Positions 9,836 through 23,900 of a DNA stretch of 64,000 bases are shown here, one piece after another (the stretch's first letter is position 1; every line of letters begins with the position of its first letter). Source of the stretch: Liolophura sinensis. Taxonomy: Eukaryota > Mollusca > Polyplacophora > Chitonida > Chitonidae. Made by a program: the position numbers and the translations under genes. The stretch covers positions 22,265,501 to 22,329,500 of the forward strand of contig NC_088303.1 of assembly GCF_032854445.1 (NCBI RefSeq), written 5' to 3'. The notes under the pieces were generated by a model. The model made no database searches and had not been told where the DNA came from. It saw nothing but the letters and a program-made list of their open reading frames with translations.

Positions 9836-12800
9836 GAATTCACTTCATTACTAGTATTTGAAGAGTTTCTGTGGTTCGACATTACCTTTCTAACAGTCAA
9901 ACTTTGCTGTACATGTATTTGACTTTTGTCCAGCCAAAGTAAAAAACGTTCATACAAACTCTTGAAAACTGATGCACTTTACAATGATGTGAGGCTTGAA
10001 GCATTAAAAAAAGATTTATATACACGTGGATGAATCGTCCTCATGTACGGAAACTTTCCAATAATGTTTGAAACAGTTGTACTTTCAATTATGTGGGTAA
10101 CATATGTTACATTTCACTCCCCTTGCGCATGTTTATGAAAGACCGCTTCCTTTTTTCTAAAACATATTTTACAAAGGTGTCTGAGCAAGGCTCTAATAAT
10201 AAAACTCGTTCTAAACAAACTCAAATCGTAGTTCGATCTCAGTCACAATCAGAGTTCATTTTAAATTTAAGCGAACAGTGCAGCCATCTCTAGATAAAAG
10301 ACACCGACTTCTCAGTGTAAACTGAATTCACTTATTTTAACCGAGAAGAAGGGGAATGCAGACAAACAGTACAACTGTGTCTTTCCATAAAAAATACCGG
10401 CTTTTCAACATAAACTGAATTTAATTCAGTGTACAATATACTCACGTGAATTTGGCATATTATCCGAGGAGTTTCGCGGAATAAAACGCAAAACCTCACT
10501 AATCTGGGTTCTGTTGGTTATGAGTTGCAAAGATCTTCGACAAGTGCAGGCAAGTGAACGTAGAGAAGTTTAAAGCAACTAACAGATGTCGTTAACCTCT
10601 TAGCGCATCAGCGTTCCTTTACACGAGCCTAGTATTTGGATAACTGGCAAGGTATTGTCTGTTCCCAAGGATTATTTTATGGCCATTAAGTGTATATGGT
10701 GAGATTCAGTCAGATGTTGAGGTGCACCAGTCCTGTCTATTAACTCTCCTCACACTCTTTAGATAGATAGACGATGGTTAACGGGTAAAGATGACAAACC
10801 AGATGAACATAAAATGAATTTCAATAAAAGCACTTGCCACTGTGAACAGCCACACAGTCTCCAGCAGTGCAGGTGAATCGATACGACAAACGATATACAA
10901 AGTCATTAAAAGATTGGTAACCGTGGATGTTTACACTGCGTAACTGAGACTGCGTTTTAATACAATGCTGTGCCGTTTATCCAGGAACTCTTTTGCTGCT
11001 CGATTGATTCCTGACTGCTCAGATCGTGATCAAGAGGATTGCACCGTGTCTTATGTGTGACCAGTGTTTACCAATAACCAACTCTTGCCTTCTGTTCTGC
11101 TTCCACTTCATCCGCAAAACCCACACAGAATGCCAATCAACTAAATTAATGACTGATGTGAAAAGGATGACATTAAAATGCAAAATGTCTGTCTTCCAAT
11201 CAAATGATAACAAGTAATACACTGATCTAGAGCTTAGTTCTCAGTGGATGGCACAGTGTAACAAAAAGAAGATTGGGTTCAGTTTCAGTAGACAACGCTG
11301 CACTGAAAACCGTCACTGCAGTGCACTTTCGTCTACCTGAAATGACCAGTTTCCAAGATGCAGATCGTTAACTGAACCTGATACCATCTCAAACTGCAGG
11401 GAAACTCACAATGCCACTATGGACGCATACCCTGCAGTCTACTTCCTTCTCGCTGAACTCTTAAATACTGAGTTCACCATATAGGCCCTAAATGAACGAT
11501 AACGTAGTCCATACTGTTTTACCCAGTATCGAAATCACAAGTCTGTACTATTATGTCAATAGGTCTATTCCTTTTGTGTAGTCTTCCGCATTGAGCGTAC
11601 AGTCTCTGGCGTTCCCATTTATAAAACTAGGGGTCCATGCCGTCCTAGCGAGACAGAATATAATTGCTTGGGTTACTTTGTTGGCTAATTTCAAGCGTCA
11701 CATATTTGGCCAATTTCGATATTTGTAACGGATTTTCAACATTTGTGTTACTCTACATGCATATTAAATCTCAAAAGGATCCGTTTGTTGGTTCTTGAGA
11801 AGAACGTGTTTAAAAGTTTTGCTTTCAAATTCAATATGATCTACAACAAACTTCAAAATCCATTGAGATAATATTCGCGAGAATGTTGTTTGCAATTTCA
11901 AACAACTTCAAATTTTCTAGAAAAACGACAAAAATTACTTTATCCTGTTTTTAATATTCTGAGCAAGAGCAATAGGCTTCCAGCTTGGAAACCTAATAAA
12001 ATGATCTTAATTTGGGGAAGATTAGTGGAGTCAATGAAAATGTTGGTTGCCGAAGTGTGCACGTACATGTATGCAGTGTCAGTGAATGTGGAATTTACTT
12101 AACGGCGAACTAGGTGATAAAATGAGACAATAAGTTTAATTACCTGTTATAAGAAAACTCATGGAAACAGCATGTCCAGGACGCGCAACCGAAACAGTCG
12201 AAAGGGCTTACCATGGCAGCAAATTTTATCGGCGGAGGAAACCGGAGAGCTTGATACACACTCCTTGCAAACTACTGACCAACTTTCACACGTGTGAATA
12301 GTATAAACTACCTATTATGTTCAGCCATGCCCTTTTCTTCACCAATCAACTTATCGCCACAATAAAAGTCTCAACAATTTTGTTTTCATTCTCTCATTTC
12401 TCCTAGATTTACTAGATGACTTAACCAGATTCCACTACTTGCAAAGGACAGGTTATATATTTATGACACGTGGACGTGAAGTAATACCACTGATATCAGA
12501 AAGCAAAATATGTACGCAGGCATTTTGGGGTGAAAAAGAAAACCAGCACAGTGAATATTGTAATAGCAAAACAACTTTATTCCATGCTGTGTACTAAGAG
12601 ACGAATAATCAAACGGCAAAATTTCGTATAAAAATAACAATCACAAAATACTTTCGGCCCTGATGACGAATTATTCTCTCGACTGTAAAAGCTAAAGATG
12701 TTGATTATGTGAATTTTCAACTGGCTCTTCACTACACAATGCACAGGGTATGTTATAAACACATCGACACTATCTGCCAGTGCAGGAAAAAGCGTGGAAA

Positions 12801-15800
12801 AAGACGTGAATAAACTTGTAATGCTAAATACCTTTAAATGGAATGGTAACATCAAACATAAGACACAAACAATCCATGCGAAATCCTCAAGTGGACGAAA
12901 AGAACTCAAAATATTCTAAATTTCAACGAGCGACTTGTCACACCAGAACAAGTATTTCAAACACTCTATTGACAAACTGCTGTAGGACTTTCATGCAAAC
13001 GAATTGGCATAATTCTCAACAGTGTGACAAGGAAACATGGCCTTTCCGAACGAGCCATCAAGATCCTGGAAGCACTGGGATAAATTGCAGTTATTAAAGC
13101 CGAAACTCCGTCACGTGGCACAGACCTTTGTTAGATTGGTCTGAATACGAACAAGTCGATCGTAACACGATAACTAGGATACAACGTAAGTACATGTACT
13201 TAAAAAATCGGTTCGTATGAACCTTGCTTAAGATGACAGAATCCATGGTGGATAAACCACCAATTTTCGTCTTTACTTCGCAGGGGCGAGTTTCATGAAG
13301 TGCACGTGATTTCAAGCAGACCTCAGCTATACGGACACATCATATCTCTACATATAGCATATGTTGTTTTGGCAATTAAGTGCGCTCCATGAAATCAGGC
13401 CCAGAGGTTTATCGCGATATTGAACATAGAATTTCTTTTCATCTTTTTTTAAAAATTATACACTAATAAACATCTTATCGCGCCCAGTTCGAACAAACCT
13501 CCCACCATGCGCACCAGAGGCCGATTAGATAAAACTGTTGAAATACAATGTAACAGCTTATCAGGAGGCCATAAAAATTAAAATTTTGCTATCTTCTGAC
13601 AAATGGGAACAAGAGCTTACCCAGAATATATTTTTTGACCTTGCTACATCAGAAATAACAATTTTAAAGTGATCCGCATTTTGATTCATGTCTAAGATCA
13701 ATTCGTGATCGCGGGTCTGGGTTCCAAAATTTTGTAAAATTAAACCTTTAAATATTTTAAGCTTAATTAACTACATAACGCTTGCTACATAGGGGTTCAA
13801 TTGATAACATGCTTGTTCCATTCCCAACAGAAACTGTCCAAATCAGCCACGTCTTCAATAATGTGAATACAAAAAATAGTTCAAGTTGTTAAACACAGAT
13901 TCTTGATGATGTGTCATCATGCATGCAGGCGATACAACATTTGGATTACTTTCAAGTATTACACTGATTCTTTTGTACTGATGGTCGCATTTCTATCTCA
14001 AATAGGCGCCAAATTCAGTTTTACAATGTTTTTTTTTCCCTGTAAGTATTAGATTTATAAAATTATGCACACAGCTTTAAAGGAAAGTCTGGCTTGTTTG
14101 TGCACGAAAATCGCGAAATTACAATGTTACAAGCTCACGTTTCCTAAACACTGAAAGCTGTAAAAGATCTCTTGAAAAGATTTAAGCAGGCAAATTCATG
14201 AAAGACGTCCAGTTACTTTACGATGTCAATGCTTTTTTATCATTTTTTTATTCCTTTAATTTTCATTTTGTGGGAATGGAGGAAACTGGAATTGTCAGTC
14301 AGCACTTCCATCGGTGGGAATGGTCACATACTCCAGCTCGAACAACCGACACTCTCTTGTTGCATACTAACTTGCCAATGTACACAGGGTAAATGTCATT
14401 CTGACACAATCCATAATCTATATCACAATAAGCTATACTCTATACTGTAAAAGCCAGTATGCAATAAGCTGTACCACACAGCCATTGCGCCTCTAAGTAC
14501 ATATCTGTTCTTATTGAAGATTAATACATGTTTAGTACATTTGCGAAATGGCACAGAATGAGATCAGGACAATATGTTTGAGCAAGTTATACAAGGAAGG
14601 CAAGCGTCTTTAAAATCAGTACTGGAAGACTTGGTGTTTTACAGTCTGAAAAATCTCTAACTTAAAGCAACACTATTTCCTCAAAGGGAACTAAAAAGCT
14701 TAAATCTTTAAAGAACAAAAATAGAACACATCAAGGAGGCCTGAGAAGTATTTAAAAACAGCAGGGTTTTCTTCCATTTCACTCTTCCAAGCTTATAAAT
14801 AAAACTATTTGATTTTCTCAATCTTGTGTTGCCTTTGCAATTAATATACATGTTTTATGTTAGCATTTGTTAATAAAGATATACACTTGTTAGAAGGGAG
14901 GCAAATATTTACAAGGGTGAAAAGTATTCTTTCAACATTTGTGTAACTATGACATAATAATGGCAAATATTTCCATAACTTAGAGATTAGACGCTAAATC
15001 AGCACACAAGTGCATTAAATACTTTAATCATTATACATTTAGAAAACAAAACAGAAAACAGAATTAAAAAGTCTACAGACCAAAACATAATAGAGTATGT
15101 ATACTATGCAAGCAAACAGAAAAACTAATCAAGTATGAGGCTGTCCTCTCTGAACTCACTAACTTCACAATGCTATATGATTAAAGTGACTTATATCAGA
15201 TTTTAAAAAATTTCAGTAAAAAATAAGACACATAATTATTTCACTTATGAAAAGTAATCCAGTAGTACCAGATATAAGCTGAGGGAGTAAGGTTGAGATG
15301 CGAAGTATAAACACAGCATGAGAGACAGCAACAATCAACTGTTATACTGCACTGATGATAATTCTGCTGACTCTTAAAATGGATGACAAGAAAATTGCTA
15401 TTATCATACGCATGTATATGTATACCAATGACAATGAGCTAACTATAGCAGAAAGCTTCTGCATGTTTTTCTGATTCCCTGAGGGTAAACATTTGCCCTG
15501 AACAATATGGACAAACCTAAAGCAAATATGAACATGTTCTGTTGAACAGGAATTTAGGACCAAAGCCACACAACACAGGATAGTGTCCTCAATATTCCAA
15601 AATGGAAAAAAGTTTTGTACAAACTTGGAAGTTAAGTTTTGAATAAATGTCAGTTTATGATCAAATTCAACCTTGGACTGTAAGTTGAAGGATAAAATAA
15701 TTCTCGAAATCATATTTTCTAAGATTTCTCTTTTTTATGCTTACATCACCTTCTCACAGAAGGAATTTTTTTCTTTTGCTTTTTAAAACATTACTTGGAC

Positions 15801-17100
15801 ATTTCATGAATAATAAATTTTATGTACTCATGTGAATGAGTTTGGAGGTCAACAATCTCAATGTATAAAAAGAGAAGGAAACCATGTCAGTACAATGAGT
15901 ATATTTTCCGTGTTACCTGGTCCAACTATGAAATTTTGTTCAAATGACCTGATACAGATAAATCGGGCTTTACAGATAATGAGAGAAGTACAAGGTACGT
16001 ATAGGATGGTAAAGGTTGGTCAGTTCTATCCAGTACCTATTAAAGCAAACACACATTGTAAATGCCCATTGAACGGCTAGGTGGATTTCATTTAATTCAC
16101 CTTCCTATCAAATCTCATCTTGATATATTGATATCTTATAATAGCAATACATACATTGCTTTATAATACAAATAAACACACTAAAACAAAAATACAAATG
16201 TGGTACATGTAGAAAATCTCTTGGAGGCCACACCAGAGCTTATCTACACATGCTTACACGTTGACAAACTAATGAACTCAGTACTTTCAAAAGAACACAA
16301 TTACTACTTCTCAATAAATATTTGAACCCACTAATTTGACCATCACCAGAAGCTTCATCAGGTGTGACTCATCAGCTGGGTGATTGAACATCAGTGCGTT
16401 TAATCCCCAGTGACTTCATCACGCATGTTTCACTGTATGGCCTGTATTAAAAGGGACACTATCACACTTTTCACTACGATGACTTAAATCAATTATGTGA
16501 ATATTTGAGTCTTCTCTCATTTTACAATACACAAACACCTTTAAAACAGCTGGTGTGAAAAGGTGCTAGGATACATATGCATATATCTACAATCACCAGA
16601 AATGTGCTATGCAGTCCGCTTCAACAGTTTACCAAAATGCCTTATTCTGACAACTAACAGTAGGATCTTGTGAACAAATGCCTTCAGTCTCATTAAACTT
16701 TGTGCCTTCTTTGCTTAAACTGCATGCCTTTACTTGAAGCATGAAACTTTTAGCAAATAGAACAGCAAATTCAGGAACATATGTGCACATCTCAAGCAAA
16801 TCCCTCATATGGTCTCTTCAAAAACATTTAAATACATGCTTAATTTGTATACACATATATTTACAGGTTTCAAGCACATTCATCCAACATTCCAATTTTT
16901 TTTCCAAGAATACAAGCCTTGAAAAACATACTGATTTCACAGTCTAAAGGAAACATTTCTCAACTGTATAATAAATTATCAGAAAAATACTTTGATATGT
17001 TACACAATAAATTCAGTTTTTGCATGGTCTTGTCTGCATCATCTCAACTTTCTTTCTTCCTGAAAACAAAAATGACAGAAAAACTGGAGTTAAAGATCCG
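9836..17100. other. Long gene-poor interval
   Basis: AT-rich sequence with no open frame that has recognisable domains, no tRNA-like cloverleaf and no strong repeat. It may include distal 5' exons of the guanylate cyclase gene and 3'-flanking sequence of LPCAT3, but I cannot place them. Confidence 0.4.
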
Positions 17101-17119
17101 TTTATATTTATTTGATTTG

Positions 17120-17315
17120 TGATTTTAATATGCCATACTCAGGAATATTTTATTTATATGACATCCACCAGCATTATGGTGGGAAGAAACCATGTAGATC
17201 CTATCCAAGGAAATTCACGACCATCCACAGGTTGCTGCCAGATCTTCCCATGTATGAACAGAGAGGAAGCTAGCATGAGCTTCACAGAGACCATGTTAGT
17301 GAGAGGCTCCTGAGT
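17120..17315 (-). mobile_element. SINE family A, minus orientation, diverged
   Basis: Reads 'catactcaggaatatttta', 'cagcattatggtgggaaga', 'gaccatccacaggttgctg', 'gaggaagctagcatgagctt', 'gtgagaggctcctgagtta', the family A body in reverse. It is more diverged than most copies here. It lies 3' of the LPCAT3 stop codon. Confidence 0.75.
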
Positions 17316-17402
17316 TATTAGGATAAACATCTGAATTGAAAAGAATAATACACTGCAATGCAGAAACTTACCTGCTGACATGTAAGTGAATTAGAAAGAA
17401 AA

Positions 17403-17525
17403 TGCGTGTTCAAGAATATTTCACTTATACATCGGCCAGCAATATGGTGGGAGGAAACTGCCTGGGGAGAAACCCACGACCAGGTTGCTGGCAGATCTTC
17501 CCATGTACGAATACAGCTTGAACAT
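17403..17525 (-). mobile_element. SINE family A fragment, minus orientation
   Basis: A partial second copy in the same orientation 90 bp from the previous one: 'tcaagaatatttcacttata', 'gcaatatggtgggaggaaac', 'ccacgaccaggttgctggc'. It is truncated before the tRNA-like head. Confidence 0.75.
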
Positions 17526-17564
17526 GGAATTTAATATTACACTTTCTCTGCCATACTATCAGTT

Positions 17565-17850
17565 TTGTAAGCATTGACACATTGACACATCTGCGAATAC
17601 AATGTGAACTTGTCAGGTAATGTTACAGTTTCTATGAAGTAACCTCAACATTGTAAGTTGACACATCTGTGAATACAATATGAACTGGAAATGTTAACAA
17701 GGCCTGCAACTCTGACAATGACATAGCTGAGGATACTACTAAATAAAGTGAACAAGACAGATATCAAAAATGTAAATTTTTCTGTGAAGTGATCTCAATT
17801 CTCTAATTTTGGCATATCCACGGATATTTTGTGAACTAGATAGGTAAAAG
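17565..17850. repeat. Degenerate ~72-bp direct repeats
   Basis: The phrase 'tgacacatctgcgaataca' at about 17585 recurs as 'tgacacatctgtgaataca' at about 17658, with related 'tgaagtaacctcaa' and 'tgaagtgatctcaa' segments following. It lies immediately 3' of the LPCAT3 stop codon and could fall in the 3' UTR. Confidence 0.5.
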
Positions 17851-17901
17851 TACAGATGTACTGAACAAAGCATATCAAGCTATAGATAAATCTGTGCTGA
17901 C

Positions 17902-20900
17902 TTACGTTAGAACAGCTGGCTGTTGTTCCAGCTGTTGTTTGTGGGAAGACTTGGGTAACAACCTTTGAAGCAGGAGGTGTACAAATGGCCAAAGGAAATA
18001 CACTACATGACCAATAAAGTACACAGATGAGTAAACCTGAATCAGAAAGCAGGGAAACATCCTGAAGATATATGTATCATCATTACGAGTTCTTCACTGC
18101 TTCAATGTTTCAGTGTCTGTTTACATTGGGCATATTATTGCACTGTTTCATCCTTAATATAACAAAACACAAGGACAGCCTAAAATGAACATATACAAAC
18201 ACTCCTACATACACTAGAGCTAGCACATATGTTTGTCCATGTATAAAGAGGAAAGAGTCTATACATACATATGCTGACATATTCAAATAAAACATCATGT
18301 GGTCTATAGATACATTTTAGTATACAACAAAGCCAGGTAATCCAACCCTTTAAAAAAAATTTAAAATTGAAACTCATGTCATCTTTCTATGCACTATTAA
18401 AAAGTACACGAAACTGGGAATAGACTTACATGCCACCATCGATCATATCGCAGCAAACAGAAGGAAATTAATGCATAGCTGACGGAGAAATGGACTGTCA
18501 CACTTTTCACCACCCATAACATCAGCTGTATTGTTGGGTTAGATACAATACTGCTTAGGTATGGCCGCCTTTGGATCAATGCTTGTAACTGAAAAACCAG
18601 AAGTGACTATTTTTAAACACCAAAACATTTCCTTCAAATCCACAGTATGCTGAGCACAGTATACTCCTCACAAGTAGTACAGAAAATCTCACTCCAGATG
18701 CGTGATGTTCATGTCTTGTGAATAGACTGAAAATCTTTACCAGTAGAAAATTTCAGTTACACAGTGCCCAGTACATTAGAAATCACCGAACATTTAATAA
18801 ATTACTTACTTGTTTTTCTCCATTAACCATGACAAATTCAAGGAAAAAGTTCATATAATAGCCAGAGTGGAGTCCATGCCACAATGCCAGATAGAAGAGT
18901 GTAATAGCCTGGGACAATTCCTTACTGCCCAGAAACTTTAACCGCTTGAAAACATACCTGAAATGCAAAGAAAAGTAATACTTCCTGACTGACAACCAGT
19001 AAGAACTGCGTTGTTGAAATAATTGAACTTATACCAGAAATTGCATACATTGTTCCTGTTTGTTTGTATAACAGAGATGTCTCCGTTACTTTTGAGTAGG
19101 AAACAGTGACAAGTCATGTCGCATTATCAGCCAACAGGCGGATGCAACCGACAACTGTAATGCCTAAAAAATTATATTATAAACTTAAAGGGGGACCAAT
19201 TTGTATGAGATTTTCCAAGAGCCATATTTTAACATCCAACTTTGTGTTTGCTAAAAATGATAAATAAATGAAATTCATGAAAGTCATACAAACTTTGTAT
19301 TATACATCAGTGTTTGTACAAACAAGGCATTCAGAGAATCCCACCAGCTTGCCTGCTATAGAAAACTTAACTAGACAATGGAACCAGCATAAAGATAAAA
19401 GTTGTAAAGTGTTGTGGTGGTAAAGACATCATTGTGAGGAGTTCATGCACAAAATTGAGGCAGTGGTCTTTGATATGCAAATTGTGACCAATTCCAATGC
19501 TGTGAATGGCTGAGCAAATGTTGAGCTATGGTAGTAAAAAAACTTCTTTGTGGGGTGTTTGAGTACCAACTCGCTGGAGTGGTCTTTGATATGCAAATCG
19601 CTTCCCAAAATTGGCTATCCGTGTACTAAAGGTGGCCACTTCAGCCCTCTGATTGGCTGAGAAAATACTCAGCTGACAACAGTCACTGCCTGCATGGATG
19701 TTTTAACCATTCCATCAAAGTATAGGAAGGCCCATGCATTGGCCAGTGTCATATATGCTCCTAGTACTAATACAGATGTGGAAAGCTTTCTACACATACT
19801 GGTTACACCATATAAATTGGTATACACCAAAGTAAATTCTTACACTTTAAAAATCTGGTTAAGTAGCTTAGAGAGACAAAAAGCTCATCCAGATAAGTGA
19901 TTGCATAAGAAACTGTAGCCCTACAAGAAAGGCTTGTAGAAATCCATGTTTACAGGAGAACAAAATGAAGTCAATCAGAATGCGTCACAAAAACCCAGGA
20001 AAATGGTAAAATTGCCAGAGGAGCCCATTTTACATGTACAGGAGATAACAGTAAAAGCTTAACCTTCAATCCATGCATGGGAGCCCATTACACAGGAGGT
20101 AAAAAAAAAAAAAAGAAGCTAAATCGGACACCAACACTTTTCCCCCATCTCACAATACCTCTCCTTATTTCGTACAGGCGAGCTAAAAACGGTCAGTCAT
20201 CCAAACAGTCTCAACACAGAAAATTACAAGACCATTCAAAGGTCAAACACAAAATAGGTGTGCTTATTTAATAAACACCATGGATAAATTTGTTATTATT
20301 TTTTTTTTCTTTCGAAAAATAGCTGACAGAGAGAAAGTTGAACAGGTTTTCAGCTGAGTTAGATGTGTGCATGTTTAGAAGAGCAGATTGTTCATCCTCT
20401 GTTGTTTGTTTCAGCTTGGTGTGTGAATTTGATTTTGGGCACTAAACCAAAGTTTGACAGACACACTATCCACTGGAATAGATAATGCAATATTGGGCTG
20501 ACCTCCAGAAAAATTAAAACTTGCCATGGTGCAACAGGTCTATTTATAGAGGCAGTCAAGGGAGACCTTTAGACGAGCTCGCTCACTGGATAGACAGACC
20601 GAGTACACACATCACTGCGGATTGACAGTTGTTAAGTTTCATAACATTGAAATGTGGGCCTATTCAGCTTATGTCACTCTTCTTTCAATGGTCTGTGAGA
20701 CCCAATGCCTTATAATTTCCCACAACTTTTGACAGTAATATTTCAGTATTTTTTCCCCAAAACAAGAACTACACTTCGTATCACTGTACATTCTAATGTA
20801 AAAGTGGCAGTTTACCATCAGACCACCTGACTTACTTTGCCATCCACAAATTTGTGTTCCTGTTAAAAGACTCAATGATATCCCCGAAGGAACTGCCCGT

Positions 20901-23900
20901 CTCGAATGTCCATAAGCGAACATTTGTACATCCATCCCATAATTCATTGCCATTCTTATCTTGGCCATTATACGTCAGGCCCGTGACGATTGCACTGCCC
21001 TCCTAGTCAAGTGAAAGGAGAATCAGCTCTGACATTCAAATGGTTAACTCAAAAATATACTAAGTTAGACACTTCGAATATTCAGCCTTGTTAAATTAGG
21101 AGAGCTGGTTAACAGTAACTCCGCAAAAAATCTTGGCATTCTTTTTTATTATTATATTTTTATGGAGAGTAGACAATACAATAGGAAACTGCTAGAAAGT
21201 TATACACAGAGATGAGACAGACACTAGGATGAAAATGAGGAAACTATGCACCATACTCGTAATTTTGACATTTTTCACAGTTCTGAATTCAATTCGGAAC
21301 AATCTTCTGATGTATTTCTTATATAAATAAAGATGAATTCCTCAAAAATGAGGACAAATCTCATGTCTGTATATGAAGAATGCAAAAATTATGACTGCTA
21401 AAAGAGATTTATGGTAGGAGAGGAGAGAGGATGTGTGGAAAATCACCTCACTTTCAGACATACATGAACAAACTATAGCCTTTAAAGTTTATTTTCATTC
21501 TACAGTACACCTTCCTCAAAGGGGCTAGCATGACTTGGCTAAGTTGTTTTCATACTCTTGGTGAAAAAAAGATGACAGGAAGAGCAAGAAATAACCTGCT
21601 GTATTTGTTTTTGTTAAAATAATAAAACGCATAAAAACTGAAATAAAATCAACTTACAGAGATCAACCAGGCACTGACATACTTGTGAATGTTTAATTTC
21701 CCCCAAAACAGAATAAAAAGGCACTTGCTGAAGAAGCCTAATTTCTGAAAATAAAAAAGAAAAAAAAAGAGGAATGAAGGGTATATTTATTATCCAGCAT
21801 TCTTGCTCTCTGCGCAAAGAGAGGAGTCAGGAGATAGCCTTGTAACCAAATGTGCATAGCGTTCACGGCGCAGAGAATTTAGCTGAACAAAGCACCATTG
21901 GTCCAAGTTATTGTTACACATGCACTTTAATGCAAGATGTTCAATTAACGTCCAGCAACTTAGAAATGGAACCAATAGTTCAACAACCTGTTTTATGTAA
22001 ACATTTGTGTTCTCAAAACATCCACAGCTACTGTATGTGATTTTTAACTTTGTCATACAAGGGTCTGTTTTCCAACTTGACAATGCTTGAAGAGGTAGTT
22101 ACCATATGCCAATGGCAGCTAGGTATCGACAAACAAAACTGAATAACAATCCCTACTCGACAATACATTGTAAGTTAGGTGACAAAAAATAGGGAGAGGA
22201 CAGAGTGAAAGCTCCCCGACACACCGCCCCCATTCAGAACCAAACTTGAAACAGTATCATCTGATTTACCTGAAAGTCATCAGACAGGAGATAAGACTGA
22301 CGAATGAATATAGCACCAATCTGGTAGAGGAACACAACCAGAAGGCCCAGGCCTAGACGACTCAGGCCAGCCCCAACACTGAAAGGCAATGCAACAAAAT
22401 GTTTCGTCAAGTTACTGGAACTACATGCAGAAAAAAAGAAAAACATCTGCCTGAAGAAAAAGATTGTACTGTATTTGGTGCAAGGTCACTTTATAGAATG
22501 TACATTTGCCATCAGGTAGTTGGGAACTAACAATCTTCAGGCTGGTTGAAATTATCTCTTGAAAACATCAGATGGCTGATCAATAATTTTGCCCACTGAG
22601 AATGTGGCTGGTTCGCATATTCACTACACCAGATACCTAAGTACCATGATTTTGTGAAAATTCCAGTGAAATTTTAGAAACTAAATATTAAAGTTTGGAC
22701 AATGTAAGATACATGAGGCAAACAGATGGAATCACTGTTATGCGTTTATAGACCATCAATTTACAGGCATTGCCCAGTTTGAGAGTGGTAGAAAATATTT
22801 TATTTCGAATTTCCTTTGAAGGCTGTGCGCGAGCGAAGGCCATCAAGAGCACAGTAAAGTACCTGAACCATCTAATCACCAGTCTGCCTTTACTTCTTAA
22901 ATTGGGCCACTTTAGCCTTGCTTGCCAACCAATTCAGTGTGTCCTATTGAAATGGAGGATAAACGAACCTGCTAACAGGAGGGCCTTTTGTAACTTTATC
23001 AGCAAATACCCCATTGACAAAATCTTGGTACCTCTTCATGGAAAACTGAAAAAAAAAAATAGTGAAAAACATACTGATTATTCAGAATGGGAGAATTTAA
23101 CTACAGTCACACAGAATCCACCTTCACTTAAACTGGTGTTTCAGCCATAGAATGTTTCCCTCAAAATGAACAACCACTGCCAATGGCAAATTAAAGGACA
23201 AATTCTTGGAGAAAATACAATGCACTTAGCGGACCAGTTACTTATATGCACATTTACATGTGGTCATACAATATTTTAAATTGAAAATACAACACAAACA
23301 TACATGTATTGCTAAAATCTGGAGCAGAGCAAGTTTTAGTGAATGTGTTTTAGATCCCAATCTTACCTGAGGTCCCACCAAAAAACCACCAAAGAAATAC
23401 ACCTGACCAAACATTTCCAAAAGAGAAGGGTTTTTCTTTAAAGCTGTTGACTTCTGATCAGGTGTTAATGAATCCTGAAACACAACACAAAAGCATTTAT
23501 GGAGACTCTACACTTCTTAAGGCAAAACATGTATGAAGACAACTGTACATAATTAAGTCTTACTAATTAAGCATGAATTTTATACTTAACCACAAGTGAC
23601 GGTGTTATACTTAACCAAGTGTTATACTGGACCAGGAGTGACGGTGTTAAACTGGACCAGGAGTGATGGTGTTACACTTAACCAAGATTGACGGTGTTTT
23701 ACTTAACAAATAGTAATGGTGTTATACTAGACCAGGAGTGATGGTGTTACACTTAACCAGGAGTGACGGTGTTGCAATTAACAACGAGTGACGGTGTTAC
23801 ACATGACCAGGAGTGACAGTGTTACACTTAACCAAGAGTCACTGTGTCACACGTAACCACGAGTGATGGTGTTATACTTAACCACGAGTGACGGTGTTAA

